A program made the translations under genes and the position numbers. Shown here one piece after another: positions 33,226 to 40,660 of a DNA stretch of 57,201 nucleotides (position 1 is the first letter of the stretch; each line of letters begins with the position of its first letter). The notes beneath the pieces were generated by a model. That model saw only the letters and a program-made list of their open reading frames with translations. It was not told the origin of the DNA and did not search any database. Source of the stretch: G963674685 sp964591275 (lineage in GTDB: Bacteria > Lernaellota > Lernaellaia > JACKCT01); the NCBI GenBank assembly GCA_964591275.1, contig CAZQAE010000032.1:1-57201 (forward strand), written 5' to 3'.

Positions 33226-35064
33226 GTGGAATCAGCTGACACAAAAGTTTGCCCTTTTTGCGCTGAAGTCATTAAATCGGAAGCCCTCAAATGCAAATTT
33301 TGCGGGTCCGATCTGACAACTGATACAAGCAAGACCATCTTCTCGCAGGGTGATCGCGTTCCATTGGACGCATCAGCGCCAACAAAATTAGACGCCGGCG
33401 TCATTCTCGGCGGCAAATACGAGATTGTCGGCATGATCGGCAAAGGCGGCATGGGCAGCGTTTACGAGGCCCGCGAAATCGACTTCGACGTTGATCGAAT
33501 GGTGGCGGTCAAGGTATTACATCAGGATCTTTTCGCTGATGAGCGACTCGGCAAGCGCTTTGAGTCTGAAATTAAGATTGCCGCGCGACTGGACCATCCA
33601 AATATCGTCCCTATCTACAATATCGTCAGGGACGGTTCCCTTCTTTTCTTTGTCATGAAACACTTGGGGAACCAGACTCTCAAACAAATCATCCGTAGGA
33701 CCGGGGGCCTCGATGAATCACGCCTGCGCTACATCGGCGCCCGCATCGCCGCAGCCCTGGCCTATCTACATGACCGAGGCACAATCCACAGGGATATCAA
33801 ATCCAACAATATAATGATCGGTGCCGAAGACCATGCCACGCTGATGGATTTCGGCATATCCAAATCCGAAGACGGCACCATGCTCACGGCCAGCGGCGAG
33901 ATTCTCGGCACCGCGCCATACATGAGTCCCGAACAATGGGACGGCCAACTCGATCACCGCTCGGATATCTTCAGTCTCGGCATAGTTCTTTACGAAATGG
34001 CCACCGGCGATGTGCCTTTCCGAAGCGAGCGCACAACGGAACTCATGCGTATGATCCTCTCCAAGCCGACGCCCCCAATAAAATTGAAGCGCATGGACCT
34101 TTCCGAAGACCTTTGCGCCACCATTGAGAGGTGCCTGGAAAAGCGCACCGATAATCGCTTTCAATCCATGGCCGATTTGAAATGCGCCCTTGAGGGTAAG
34201 ACTCCTCTTCCAAGCGTCGAGGCCGATGAAGCCCTCACTATCGTGGCCGCCGCGGCGGAACCGAATACGGACACACTGGACCAAACTATGACCGCCGGTG
34301 GACAAGATATTTCCGGCAGGATTTCATCGGCTGAAGATTGTTTTTCCAGTGGAGATTTGGACGGCGCTATCGACGCGCTCAATACCGCACTCAAGGAATC
34401 GCCGAATAACGCGGAAGTTGAAATTATCCTTGAAAGATATCAGGAAAAACGCAACACGGAAAAGGAGGTCCTGAAGCTCGCACGCGGGCTGATTGAAGAA
34501 GGGAATTTTGAAGATGCCAAAAAGGCGCTTTCCGAATTCATGGAAATGTATGCCTCCAAAAAGGTCGGCGTCGAATTGATGCAATTGGAAAAGCACCGAA
34601 CACCTAGCGTCGAGGAAATCTCTCCGCAATTAACAGCCTCGCAAACGAAAAAACGCGGTTTCTCCGCAACCAGTCCCTTTGTATTAGTCCCAGCCATCTT
34701 CATTATATTACTTATTCTCTTCGCCTTTATTTTCCCCATTGTCGCCCCCTACCCCGCGAGTCGCATCTTCGATAGCATGGGTGATTCCGCCTATAAAATT
34801 GGCTCCTATACTTCACCCCCGATCTTCAACGCCAACAGCCTTTACCTGAAGTCTCAAAAACTACTAAAGAATCCGAGCAATAAAACCAAGATTCAGAAAA
34901 AACGCGCCAAGATAGTGTCTTATTATCAAAAAAGAGGCACAGACGCCTTTAAGCAAGGTCAATATTCCAAAGCCCTTGCGAATTTCAAAAAGGCTAGAAA
35001 AATCAATCCAAACCTCTCGCAGCTCAACAAAGACTACAATGCCGCATTGGCAAAACAAAAATAG
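33226..35064 (+). CDS. Hanks-type serine/threonine kinase with N-terminal zinc ribbon and C-terminal TPR
   Basis: A 612-residue membrane kinase. A zinc ribbon (Cys9, Cys12, Cys23, Cys26) precedes the kinase domain (about 65-330), which has the glycine loop GKGGMGSV (72-79), Lys96, Glu115, HRD (188-190), Asn195, DFG (208-210) and TAPYMSPEQ, so it should be active. A TPR-like stretch follows (about 375-410), then one membrane helix (about 484-506) and a short TPR-like segment at the end (KQGQYSKALANFKKARKINP). The helix puts the last 100 residues outside the cytoplasm as a possible sensor. The start is GTG with CAGGAG eight bases upstream. FHA readers at 1647 and 2213 are possible partners. Confidence 0.9.
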   Translation: MESADTKVCPFCAEVIKSEALKCKFCGSDLTTDTSKTIFSQGDRVPLDASAPTKLDAGVILGGKYEIVGMIGKGGMGSVYEAREIDFDVDRMVAVKVLHQDLFADERLGKRFESEIKIAARLDHPNIVPIYNIVRDGSLLFFVMKHLGNQTLKQIIRRTGGLDESRLRYIGARIAAALAYLHDRGTIHRDIKSNNIMIGAEDHATLMDFGISKSEDGTMLTASGEILGTAPYMSPEQWDGQLDHRSDIFSLGIVLYEMATGDVPFRSERTTELMRMILSKPTPPIKLKRMDLSEDLCATIERCLEKRTDNRFQSMADLKCALEGKTPLPSVEADEALTIVAAAAEPNTDTLDQTMTAGGQDISGRISSAEDCFSSGDLDGAIDALNTALKESPNNAEVEIILERYQEKRNTEKEVLKLARGLIEEGNFEDAKKALSEFMEMYASKKVGVELMQLEKHRTPSVEEISPQLTASQTKKRGFSATSPFVLVPAIFIILLILFAFIFPIVAPYPASRIFDSMGDSAYKIGSYTSPPIFNANSLYLKSQKLLKNPSNKTKIQKKRAKIVSYYQKRGTDAFKQGQYSKALANFKKARKINPNLSQLNKDYNAALAKQK

Positions 35065-35077
35065 AAAAAATTATCAG

Positions 35078-35482
35078 ATGGCATGGAATCCTGAAACACC
35101 GAAACTTACGGTCGATATAATCATTCTCATGCGCCAGGGCGGCGTCGTTCTCATCGAAAGGGAAAACCCCCCGCATGGCTATGCTCTTCCGGGCGGTTTC
35201 GTTGATGTCGGAGAAACTGTCGAGGCGGCGGCAGTGAGAGAAGCCAGGGAAGAAACGGGATTGGATGTCACCTTAATGCGGCAGTTTCACGTTTATTCCG
35301 ATCCATCCCGCGACAAGAGGATGCACACCGTCTCGGTTGTCTTTGTCGCATCCGCAAGCGGCAATCCCGTTGGATCGTCAGACGCCAAAAAAGCGATTAT
35401 CGCCAAACGGGACAAACTTCCGGAGTCATTGTGCTTCGATCACGCGCAAATACTGACTGATTTTTTTTCTTCTCGTTATTAA
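35078..35482 (+). CDS. Nudix hydrolase
   Basis: A 134-residue hydrolase of nucleoside diphosphates linked to another moiety. The Nudix box is complete at 40-62: GFVDVGE, then seven residues, then REAREETGL. The segment TVDIIILMRQGGVVLIEREN at the front and the short overall size resemble ADP-ribose pyrophosphatase or MutT-like members found beside kinases. I chose the ATG at 35078, which gives a normal N-terminus; a longer frame would start inside the kinase gene. It follows the kinase stop by 13 bases, so the two are cotranscribed. The substrate is unknown. Confidence 0.88.
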   Translation: MAWNPETPKLTVDIIILMRQGGVVLIERENPPHGYALPGGFVDVGETVEAAAVREAREETGLDVTLMRQFHVYSDPSRDKRMHTVSVVFVASASGNPVGSSDAKKAIIAKRDKLPESLCFDHAQILTDFFSSRY

Positions 35483-35547
35483 CTAAGTCTATACATGGCA
35501 TTTTTAAAACGCTATGTAGGACTTATGCCATTTTAGGGAGCCATAAA

Positions 35548-36339
35548 ATGCCAAAAGGAAATGCCGCCGAAAGAAAACGCCAAAAGCGCCTGATGAAAAA
35601 ACGCCAGAAGGATCAAATCCGGCAAAAATCTCGATCCACAACTGTTTCCAGTGAAAATTCCATACAGCATCAAATGCTGGGCGAATTTGGCAATGTGAGC
35701 AATTTTATCAAAAACATCCAGCATCTGGCAGGATTGTTCACGACCGAGGAGTCCCTCAAGGAAATTCGATTCGATTCGAAATCCCTATACGAAAAATTGG
35801 AATTGACAGATCCAACGACTAACGCCGCCATGATCGACATTTATTCCAACGACGACTTTACCTACTATTCGGAAAACTATGAAGAATTCTGGAAAGAGAC
35901 GCGCGCCGCCATTCTGCCGGATTTTGTCACGGACGAATTGGCTGAAAACCTGGATAAAACGTTCAAAATCCTACTGCAAAAAAAGCGGGGATTCAAAAAA
36001 GATTATAGAGCTATTCTCGCCGGGAGCCTTTTGGCCAAATCTCATATTGTCGCATTGAAAGAATCTCCCGTTGAGGAAAATAATTTGTGGGAACTCATTT
36101 TCAACGCAACAATTAAAAGCAATAAAGTTGAGCTTCCCGAGCCCGTCGAGAAAACTGAAGCGGCCTCGGACAGCGACTCCGCGAATCCAGACGCGCCCGC
36201 CGCGACTGAACCCGAATCACCGGAAATACTGCCTGAAAACGATACGGAAACCGCACCGAAATCCGTCGATCCCGAACCGGCGAATGACGCAAACGGCGAA
36301 GAGGCTCCCCCGCCCTCCGACACGCAAGGCGAAAAATAA
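35548..36339 (+). CDS. Hypothetical protein, basic N-terminus and acidic Pro-rich C-terminus
   Basis: I do not recognise a family. The 263 residues fall into three parts: a Lys/Arg-rich start (KRQKRLMKKRQKDQ, 10-23), which could bind nucleic acid or ribosomes; a helical middle (about 40-190) with FGNVSNFIKNIQHLAGLF and EFWKETRAAILPDFV; and a low-complexity tail from about 200 rich in Glu, Asp, Ala and Pro. There is no signal or membrane segment. The ATG at 35548 has AGGGAG nearby. It lies between the Nudix gene and a thioesterase gene whose ATG follows its stop by three bases. Confidence 0.6.
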   Translation: MPKGNAAERKRQKRLMKKRQKDQIRQKSRSTTVSSENSIQHQMLGEFGNVSNFIKNIQHLAGLFTTEESLKEIRFDSKSLYEKLELTDPTTNAAMIDIYSNDDFTYYSENYEEFWKETRAAILPDFVTDELAENLDKTFKILLQKKRGFKKDYRAILAGSLLAKSHIVALKESPVEENNLWELIFNATIKSNKVELPEPVEKTEAASDSDSANPDAPAATEPESPEILPENDTETAPKSVDPEPANDANGEEAPPPSDTQGEK

Positions 36340-36342
36340 TTC

Positions 36343-36783
36343 ATGGCCGTTCACCGAAGTGAGTATCGCGTTCTCTTCGGCGATACCGACGGAATGGGAA
36401 TCGTCTATAACGCCAATTATCTCAGAATATTTGAGATGGCGCGAACCGAGTGGTCCAGGAGTCTTCTAAGAAAACCAAAGGATATGGTTGACAACGACAT
36501 GTATCTTGTTGTCGTTAATGCGCACATCAACTACCACTCGCCCGCCCGATACGACGATCTGCTCGCCATGGAATGCTGGATACCAAAAGCCAAAGTAAAA
36601 CGGGCGTCTTTTCACTTTGCTTATCGCGTTACTCACAAGGATTCAGGCCAAATCGTGGCCACGGGTTATACCGTCCACGCCCTGACCACGAAAGAGGGAA
36701 AGCTTAAGCGCATGCCGAAAGATCTTCATGGCCAAGTCGCCTGCCTAGCCATCGACGAGATTCCTGACGTGCCAAGTGAGTAG
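36343..36783 (+). CDS. YbgC-like acyl-CoA thioesterase (hotdog fold)
   Basis: A 146-residue 4-hydroxybenzoyl-CoA-thioesterase-family enzyme. GDTDGMGIVYNANYL holds the catalytic Asp16 and FEMARTEWSR follows, the hallmark of the YbgC/FadM branch that hydrolyses short- or medium-chain acyl-CoA. VVNAHINYHSPARYDD is the second conserved stretch. In many bacteria YbgC is encoded beside the Tol-Pal genes, which are not seen here. It is cotranscribed with the hypothetical gene upstream and ends 29 bases before a convergent gene. Confidence 0.9.
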   Translation: MAVHRSEYRVLFGDTDGMGIVYNANYLRIFEMARTEWSRSLLRKPKDMVDNDMYLVVVNAHINYHSPARYDDLLAMECWIPKAKVKRASFHFAYRVTHKDSGQIVATGYTVHALTTKEGKLKRMPKDLHGQVACLAIDEIPDVPSE

Positions 36784-36812
36784 AAACAATACTTCGTCTT
36801 TTTGAAAGTTTA

Positions 36813-37490
36813 TTAACGCGGGACTTTATCCGAACCGTTGGTTTCAGAGGCTCCACCGTTTTCGGAATCACTTTCGGGTGTCGATGATTCACCCGTCACT
36901 TCAATAAATTCATCGTACCACGGTCGAGCCAGTTCCCACTTGTCCACGCCCTCGGGAGCCACCTTGATATCCAGAAGCGCCAGCGAGAGGTCGAGACCGC
37001 AGTTTTTCACAGTATCTTTGTCGATGCCGTAATATTTAAGAACCTGCAAAATTTCATCAGGCTTGCATCCATAACGCCGAGCTATTTCGCCCAGCCCCTG
37101 CATGCGGTAAGTTCCCTTCTCGGTAATCCCCAGGTAGAACGCGCAGAACAGTTCAAATTTGTCGGGACGTCCGTCATCATTGAAGCTCCGGCGAGGCGCG
37201 TTCAGTGCTTTTGGCATCCCATTGACGTTGCCATAGCCATCGTTGCCCCGATAGATTTTGGAATGTTCAGGTTGCTTGGATTGATCCGGCCTTGAGCCGC
37301 GCCTGCCCGCGCCGTCATTTCGGCGTCCGGAGGATTTTGCTTTAAAGGGAGTTTTCTCGTCGCGCTTGCGACCGCTAAAACGATTTCGATTGCCACGCTT
37401 TTTCGATTTGCTGAAATTACGCCCACGGCCTCGGTCGCTCTGGTTATTAGAGCTGCCTGAAGAGCGCCCGTCGTCACCCGTATTTGTCAC
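36813..37490 (-). CDS. Arg/Gly/Asn-rich protein with small helical domain
   Basis: No family recognised. Residues 1-105 are low complexity, dominated by Arg, Lys, Gly, Ser and Asn (SDRGRGRNFSKSKKRGNRNR), like RGG-type RNA-binding or condensate-forming regions. The middle, about 110-170, is well ordered: FELFCAFYLGITEKGTYRMQ, then GEIARRYGCKPDEILQVLKY, a helix-turn-helix-like stretch. The tail is acidic and Ser-rich. Together this suggests a nucleic-acid-binding protein, but that is an inference. It lies directly downstream of two tRNA genes on the same strand and converges on the thioesterase gene. Confidence 0.65.
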   Translation of the reverse strand: MTNTGDDGRSSGSSNNQSDRGRGRNFSKSKKRGNRNRFSGRKRDEKTPFKAKSSGRRNDGAGRRGSRPDQSKQPEHSKIYRGNDGYGNVNGMPKALNAPRRSFNDDGRPDKFELFCAFYLGITEKGTYRMQGLGEIARRYGCKPDEILQVLKYYGIDKDTVKNCGLDLSLALLDIKVAPEGVDKWELARPWYDEFIEVTGESSTPESDSENGGASETNGSDKVPR

Positions 37491-37609
37491 GTATAATCTC
37501 CAAAATTTTAATTTTTCCCATTATTTGCTTTTTAGCGCACCATGCGCTTCGCCATTTTTAGAGGCGCTTCCTGAGAGTTTGGGCTAAGGACCGGGAACCG
37601 GCCCAATCA

Positions 37610-37681
37610 TACCCCCGAGTGGAATCGAACCACCGCACACGGCTTCGGAGGCCGACGCTCTATCCACTGAGCTACGGGGGC
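37610..37681 (-). tRNA. tRNA-Arg (anticodon CCG)
   Basis: Cloverleaf of 72 bases without an encoded CCA: acceptor GCCCCCG with CGGGGGT, D-stem GCTC/GAGC, anticodon loop CTCCGAA with anticodon CCG reading CGG, T-loop TTCGATT. A seven-pair GC hairpin (37588-37604) follows the 3' end on the minus strand, without a U-tract. Confidence 0.93.
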
Positions 37682-37873
37682 TTACTCTCAGTTCGTTAAC
37701 CTTTGAATGATCTTAATGGTCACGGGATTACTGCGGCCTCGGTGCGGAGGCTCCATGGATCCGACAAGCTAACAATACACTAAACACCGTTTGTTTTGAA
37801 GCGTTTTAAAAACCTTTTGCTAAGATTTTCCAAACTCTTTAAATCCCTGAAAGAGTTGGCCGCTTAAACACGA

Positions 37874-37946
37874 TGGATGGTAGCGGGCTCGAACCGCCGG
37901 CCTCAGCCTTGCGAAGGCTGCGCTCTTCCAACTGAGCTAACCACCC
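37874..37946 (-). tRNA. tRNA-Ala (anticodon CGC)
   Basis: Cloverleaf of 73 bases without an encoded CCA: acceptor GGGTGGT with ACCATCC, D-stem GCTC/GAGC, anticodon loop TTCGCAA with anticodon CGC reading GCG, T-loop TTCGAGC. Same strand as tRNA-Arg, 192 bases upstream of it; I see nothing else in that gap. Confidence 0.93.
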
Positions 37947-37961
37947 GCCACAGCAACGAGG

Positions 37962-37990
37962 TTATTAGCAAACTCTTGAAAAGATGGCAA
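37962..37990 (-). promoter_or_regulatory. Candidate promoter of tRNA-Ala
   Basis: Minus-strand TTGCCA (37985-37990), 17 bases, TAATAA (37962-37967). A start would fall just before the tRNA 5' end at 37946. Confidence 0.4.
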
Positions 37991-38025
37991 GGTTTCATTG
38001 GCGTTTATTTTTGCGGGAAAATCGT

Positions 38026-38054
38026 TTGACTTTTGCCAACGGCTTTCATAGATT
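38026..38054 (+). promoter_or_regulatory. Candidate promoter of purM
   Basis: TTGACT (38026-38031), 17 bases, TAGATT (38049-38054). It lies 84 bases before the ATG at 38139, back to back with the tRNA-Ala promoter. Confidence 0.5.
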
Positions 38055-38138
38055 GAGTCGCCTTTTTCGTTAAAGGCGTTTTCGGTTCATCCACCCAAGG
38101 ATACAAAACACGAACTGCCGACCAAAAGGTCTTTGAAG

Positions 38139-39185
38139 ATGAAAAAAATCAGTTCTTATCGTGATGCAGGAGTCGATATCGACGCCGGCAGTGATTTGGT
38201 GACAAGAATAAAACCTCGTTTGCGTGAAACCTACAGGCCGGGCGTGCTGACAGATATTGGTAGTTTCGCCGGTTTGTTTTCCCTCAATGCCACGCAGTAC
38301 AAAAACCCGATTCTCGTTTCCGGCACCGATGGAGTCGGAACAAAGTTGAAGGTCGCCTTCATGGCGAAAAAGTACGACACCATCGGTCTCGACCTTGTGG
38401 CGATGTGCGTCAACGACATTATCACCTGCGGCGCCGAGCCGCTATTTTTTCTTGACACTTTCTCCTGCGGTCGTCTCAACGTGGATGTCGCCGAGAAAGT
38501 TATTGGAGGCATTGTTGACGGATGCGTGGAAGCCGGCTGTGCCCTCATCGGCGGCGAGACAGCGGAAATGCCGGACTTTTATCCGAATGACGAGTTCGAC
38601 CTTGTCGGCTTCGCCGTCGGCGCTGTCGAAAAAGAACACCTGCTGGACGGCAGCAACATCTCCGAAGGAAACGCCGTCATCGGCGTAGGAAGTTCCGGCC
38701 TGCATTCCAACGGCTATTCCCTGGTTCGTAAAATTTTCTTTGACCAGATGGGACTGTCCGTAAACGACCAGATCGAAGGCCTTCCCCATTCTATCGGCGA
38801 AGAACTGCTTATCCCAACGAAAATATATGTAAAGACGGTTCAAAATCTGCTCAGAGATCTTCCGATAAACGGGATCGTCAACATTACCGGAGGCGGATTA
38901 ATCGAAAACATTCCCCGGGTTTTTTCCAGCAGAACCAAGGTTCGTCTTTTTGAGGGTTCGTGGGATGTCCCGCCGATTTTCGACCTTATTGAAAATCACG
39001 GCCAAATTCCGAAACAAGAAATGTATCGAACTTTCAACTGCGGAGTCGGCATGGTCTTGATTTGTCCGCAGGCCGAAGCGGATAATGTTCTTGTCAGACT
39101 TTCCGGTCTTGATGAACGCGCCTGGATCATCGGCGAAATCGCCACCAAAAATGATCCAGAAGAACTATCTGTCGAGTTAATTTAA
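38139..39185 (+). CDS. purM: Phosphoribosylformylglycinamidine cyclo-ligase (PurM)
   Basis: Closes the imidazole ring of 5-aminoimidazole ribonucleotide in purine synthesis, using ATP. The 348 residues are full length. SYRDAGVDIDAGSDLV at the start, LVSGTDGVGTKLKVA, GLDLVAMCVNDIITCGAEPL, GGETAEMPDFY and FNCGVGMVLI are all family segments. I chose the ATG at 38139, with AAGG nine bases upstream, over a TTG six bases earlier. The next gene starts three bases after its stop. No other pur gene is in the window. Confidence 0.95.
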   Translation: MKKISSYRDAGVDIDAGSDLVTRIKPRLRETYRPGVLTDIGSFAGLFSLNATQYKNPILVSGTDGVGTKLKVAFMAKKYDTIGLDLVAMCVNDIITCGAEPLFFLDTFSCGRLNVDVAEKVIGGIVDGCVEAGCALIGGETAEMPDFYPNDEFDLVGFAVGAVEKEHLLDGSNISEGNAVIGVGSSGLHSNGYSLVRKIFFDQMGLSVNDQIEGLPHSIGEELLIPTKIYVKTVQNLLRDLPINGIVNITGGGLIENIPRVFSSRTKVRLFEGSWDVPPIFDLIENHGQIPKQEMYRTFNCGVGMVLICPQAEADNVLVRLSGLDERAWIIGEIATKNDPEELSVELI

Positions 39186-39187
39186 GT

Positions 39188-40654
39188 ATGATAGGCAGGC
39201 TTTTCGACGTCACAGTTATCGGCTCGAACCTTTCCGGCCTGATTGCCGCCAGCCTTCTTGTGAAAAGAGGCTTCAACGTCCTCATTGCCGACGTCAAGAA
39301 CAATCGGCATTGCGCCCCAGTCGGCGGTTATCGACTCGGCAGATTCCATAACCTGCTTTTCGGATTCGCCAAAGATCAAATATTTCCAACCATCTTTTCG
39401 GAACTTGGCATACCCTTCCTGGACAAAAAGCGCTTTACCCTGGCGGAGCCGGCATGCCAGGTCGTCATGCCGCTCAGGCGTATCGATGTCGTTCAGGATC
39501 GCGACGACTGGCTCAGTTCAATGAAATATGAATTTCCCGCAGAAGCCGATGCGATCAGATCTCTGTACAGCGTCATCGACAAGCATGGAACGGGGATTCG
39601 CGACTTTTTCTCCCATAACGCCATTTACCCGGTATCCTCTATCGCCGAAAAGATGGCCGCCAGAAAAGCTTTCAATCATTCCCAGGAAACTCTTCCCGAT
39701 TCACTGAAGCGCAGTTTTGCAGACATTCTTCAAAGCGCAGCCCTGTCCGCCGAAGCCGAGGCCGTTATTGAATCCATGCTTCAATTTCTTTCCCCGACTT
39801 ATCCCGATGCCGTCAATCTCGCTTTTGCCTCTCATTGGCTCAATACGACCAATTCCGGGATATACCATGTCGAAGGAGGCGCCAAATCACTGGAAGGCGT
39901 TTTCATGGAGCGAATCACTTCCTATCGAGGCACATACCATATTGCCGATGCTATTGAGGATGTGCATTTCGGCAAATTTGCCGAGATAAAATTCTCCGAC
40001 CAAAAAGAAGCTGTCAAAACACGATTTGTTTTGGTCGCCGACGATATTCTAAGCTTCATGCAGGACTATGCCCCAAAACATTTCAAATCGCACATCAAAA
40101 GCAAAATTGAAATTGCCCCTTTCAGGAGTCACGATTTTGTCCTCTATTTGGGTGTTGACGAAGGCGTTGTGCCTGTTGGAATGGAAGTCAATGTTGTTCT
40201 CGTGACCGATCCGGCGGCAGAGTTAGTCGACGAAAACTGCATTTTCATCAACATCTCCAATCCCCTGGATGAAACCCTCGCGCCGCAGGGCAAACGCCTT
40301 GTCTCCGCCCGAGTGAAAGTCAAACCATCCGACAAGGCGCTCGGCGAACTGGAGGCGAAAAAACTTTGTGAAAGAATGATTCGCAACTTGAAGGATTTGA
40401 TTCCATTCCTTGATGATTTTACGGACCTTGTTCCTCTTAAGGAAAGCTACCGGCTCTATCTGGAGGAGCGTAAGCGGGCCTGGGAATGGAACATCGATGA
40501 CGAACGCCTTGGCGTCGGCTATTTAGGCTACCGAACACCGCACAAAAGCATTTTTTATTGCGGGCGAGCCATACTTCCCGGACTAGGTTTGGAAGGCGAG
40601 GCTATCGCTGCTCGAAACGCCGCCAACATCCTTTCGGACAAAATCGGAAAATAA
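39188..40654 (+). CDS. FAD/NAD(P)-binding oxidoreductase, phytoene-desaturase-like
   Basis: A 488-residue flavoprotein. The N-terminal Rossmann motif is VTVIGSNLSGLIAASLLVKRG, with Ser in place of the second usual Gly. The end contains SIFYCGRAILPGLGLEGEAIAARNAA, the C-terminal FAD-binding segment of the amine-oxidase/phytoene-desaturase superfamily. In between no cofactor or substrate motif is clear. It follows purM by two bases and is surely cotranscribed, but the pairing gives no functional hint. Candidates are a carotenoid- or lipid-type desaturase/isomerase; I cannot choose between them. Confidence 0.75.
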   Translation: MIGRLFDVTVIGSNLSGLIAASLLVKRGFNVLIADVKNNRHCAPVGGYRLGRFHNLLFGFAKDQIFPTIFSELGIPFLDKKRFTLAEPACQVVMPLRRIDVVQDRDDWLSSMKYEFPAEADAIRSLYSVIDKHGTGIRDFFSHNAIYPVSSIAEKMAARKAFNHSQETLPDSLKRSFADILQSAALSAEAEAVIESMLQFLSPTYPDAVNLAFASHWLNTTNSGIYHVEGGAKSLEGVFMERITSYRGTYHIADAIEDVHFGKFAEIKFSDQKEAVKTRFVLVADDILSFMQDYAPKHFKSHIKSKIEIAPFRSHDFVLYLGVDEGVVPVGMEVNVVLVTDPAAELVDENCIFINISNPLDETLAPQGKRLVSARVKVKPSDKALGELEAKKLCERMIRNLKDLIPFLDDFTDLVPLKESYRLYLEERKRAWEWNIDDERLGVGYLGYRTPHKSIFYCGRAILPGLGLEGEAIAARNAANILSDKIGK

Positions 40655-40660
40655 GAGCTA

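Noticed and set aside
35495..35531. Inverted repeat ATGGCAT...ATGCCAT before the hypothetical gene at 35548
   Set aside because: Seven pairs with a 23-base loop in AT-rich sequence could easily arise by chance.
37588..37604. GC-rich hairpin after tRNA-Arg as a terminator
   Set aside because: Seven-pair stem but no U-tract on the minus strand; may be a processing structure.
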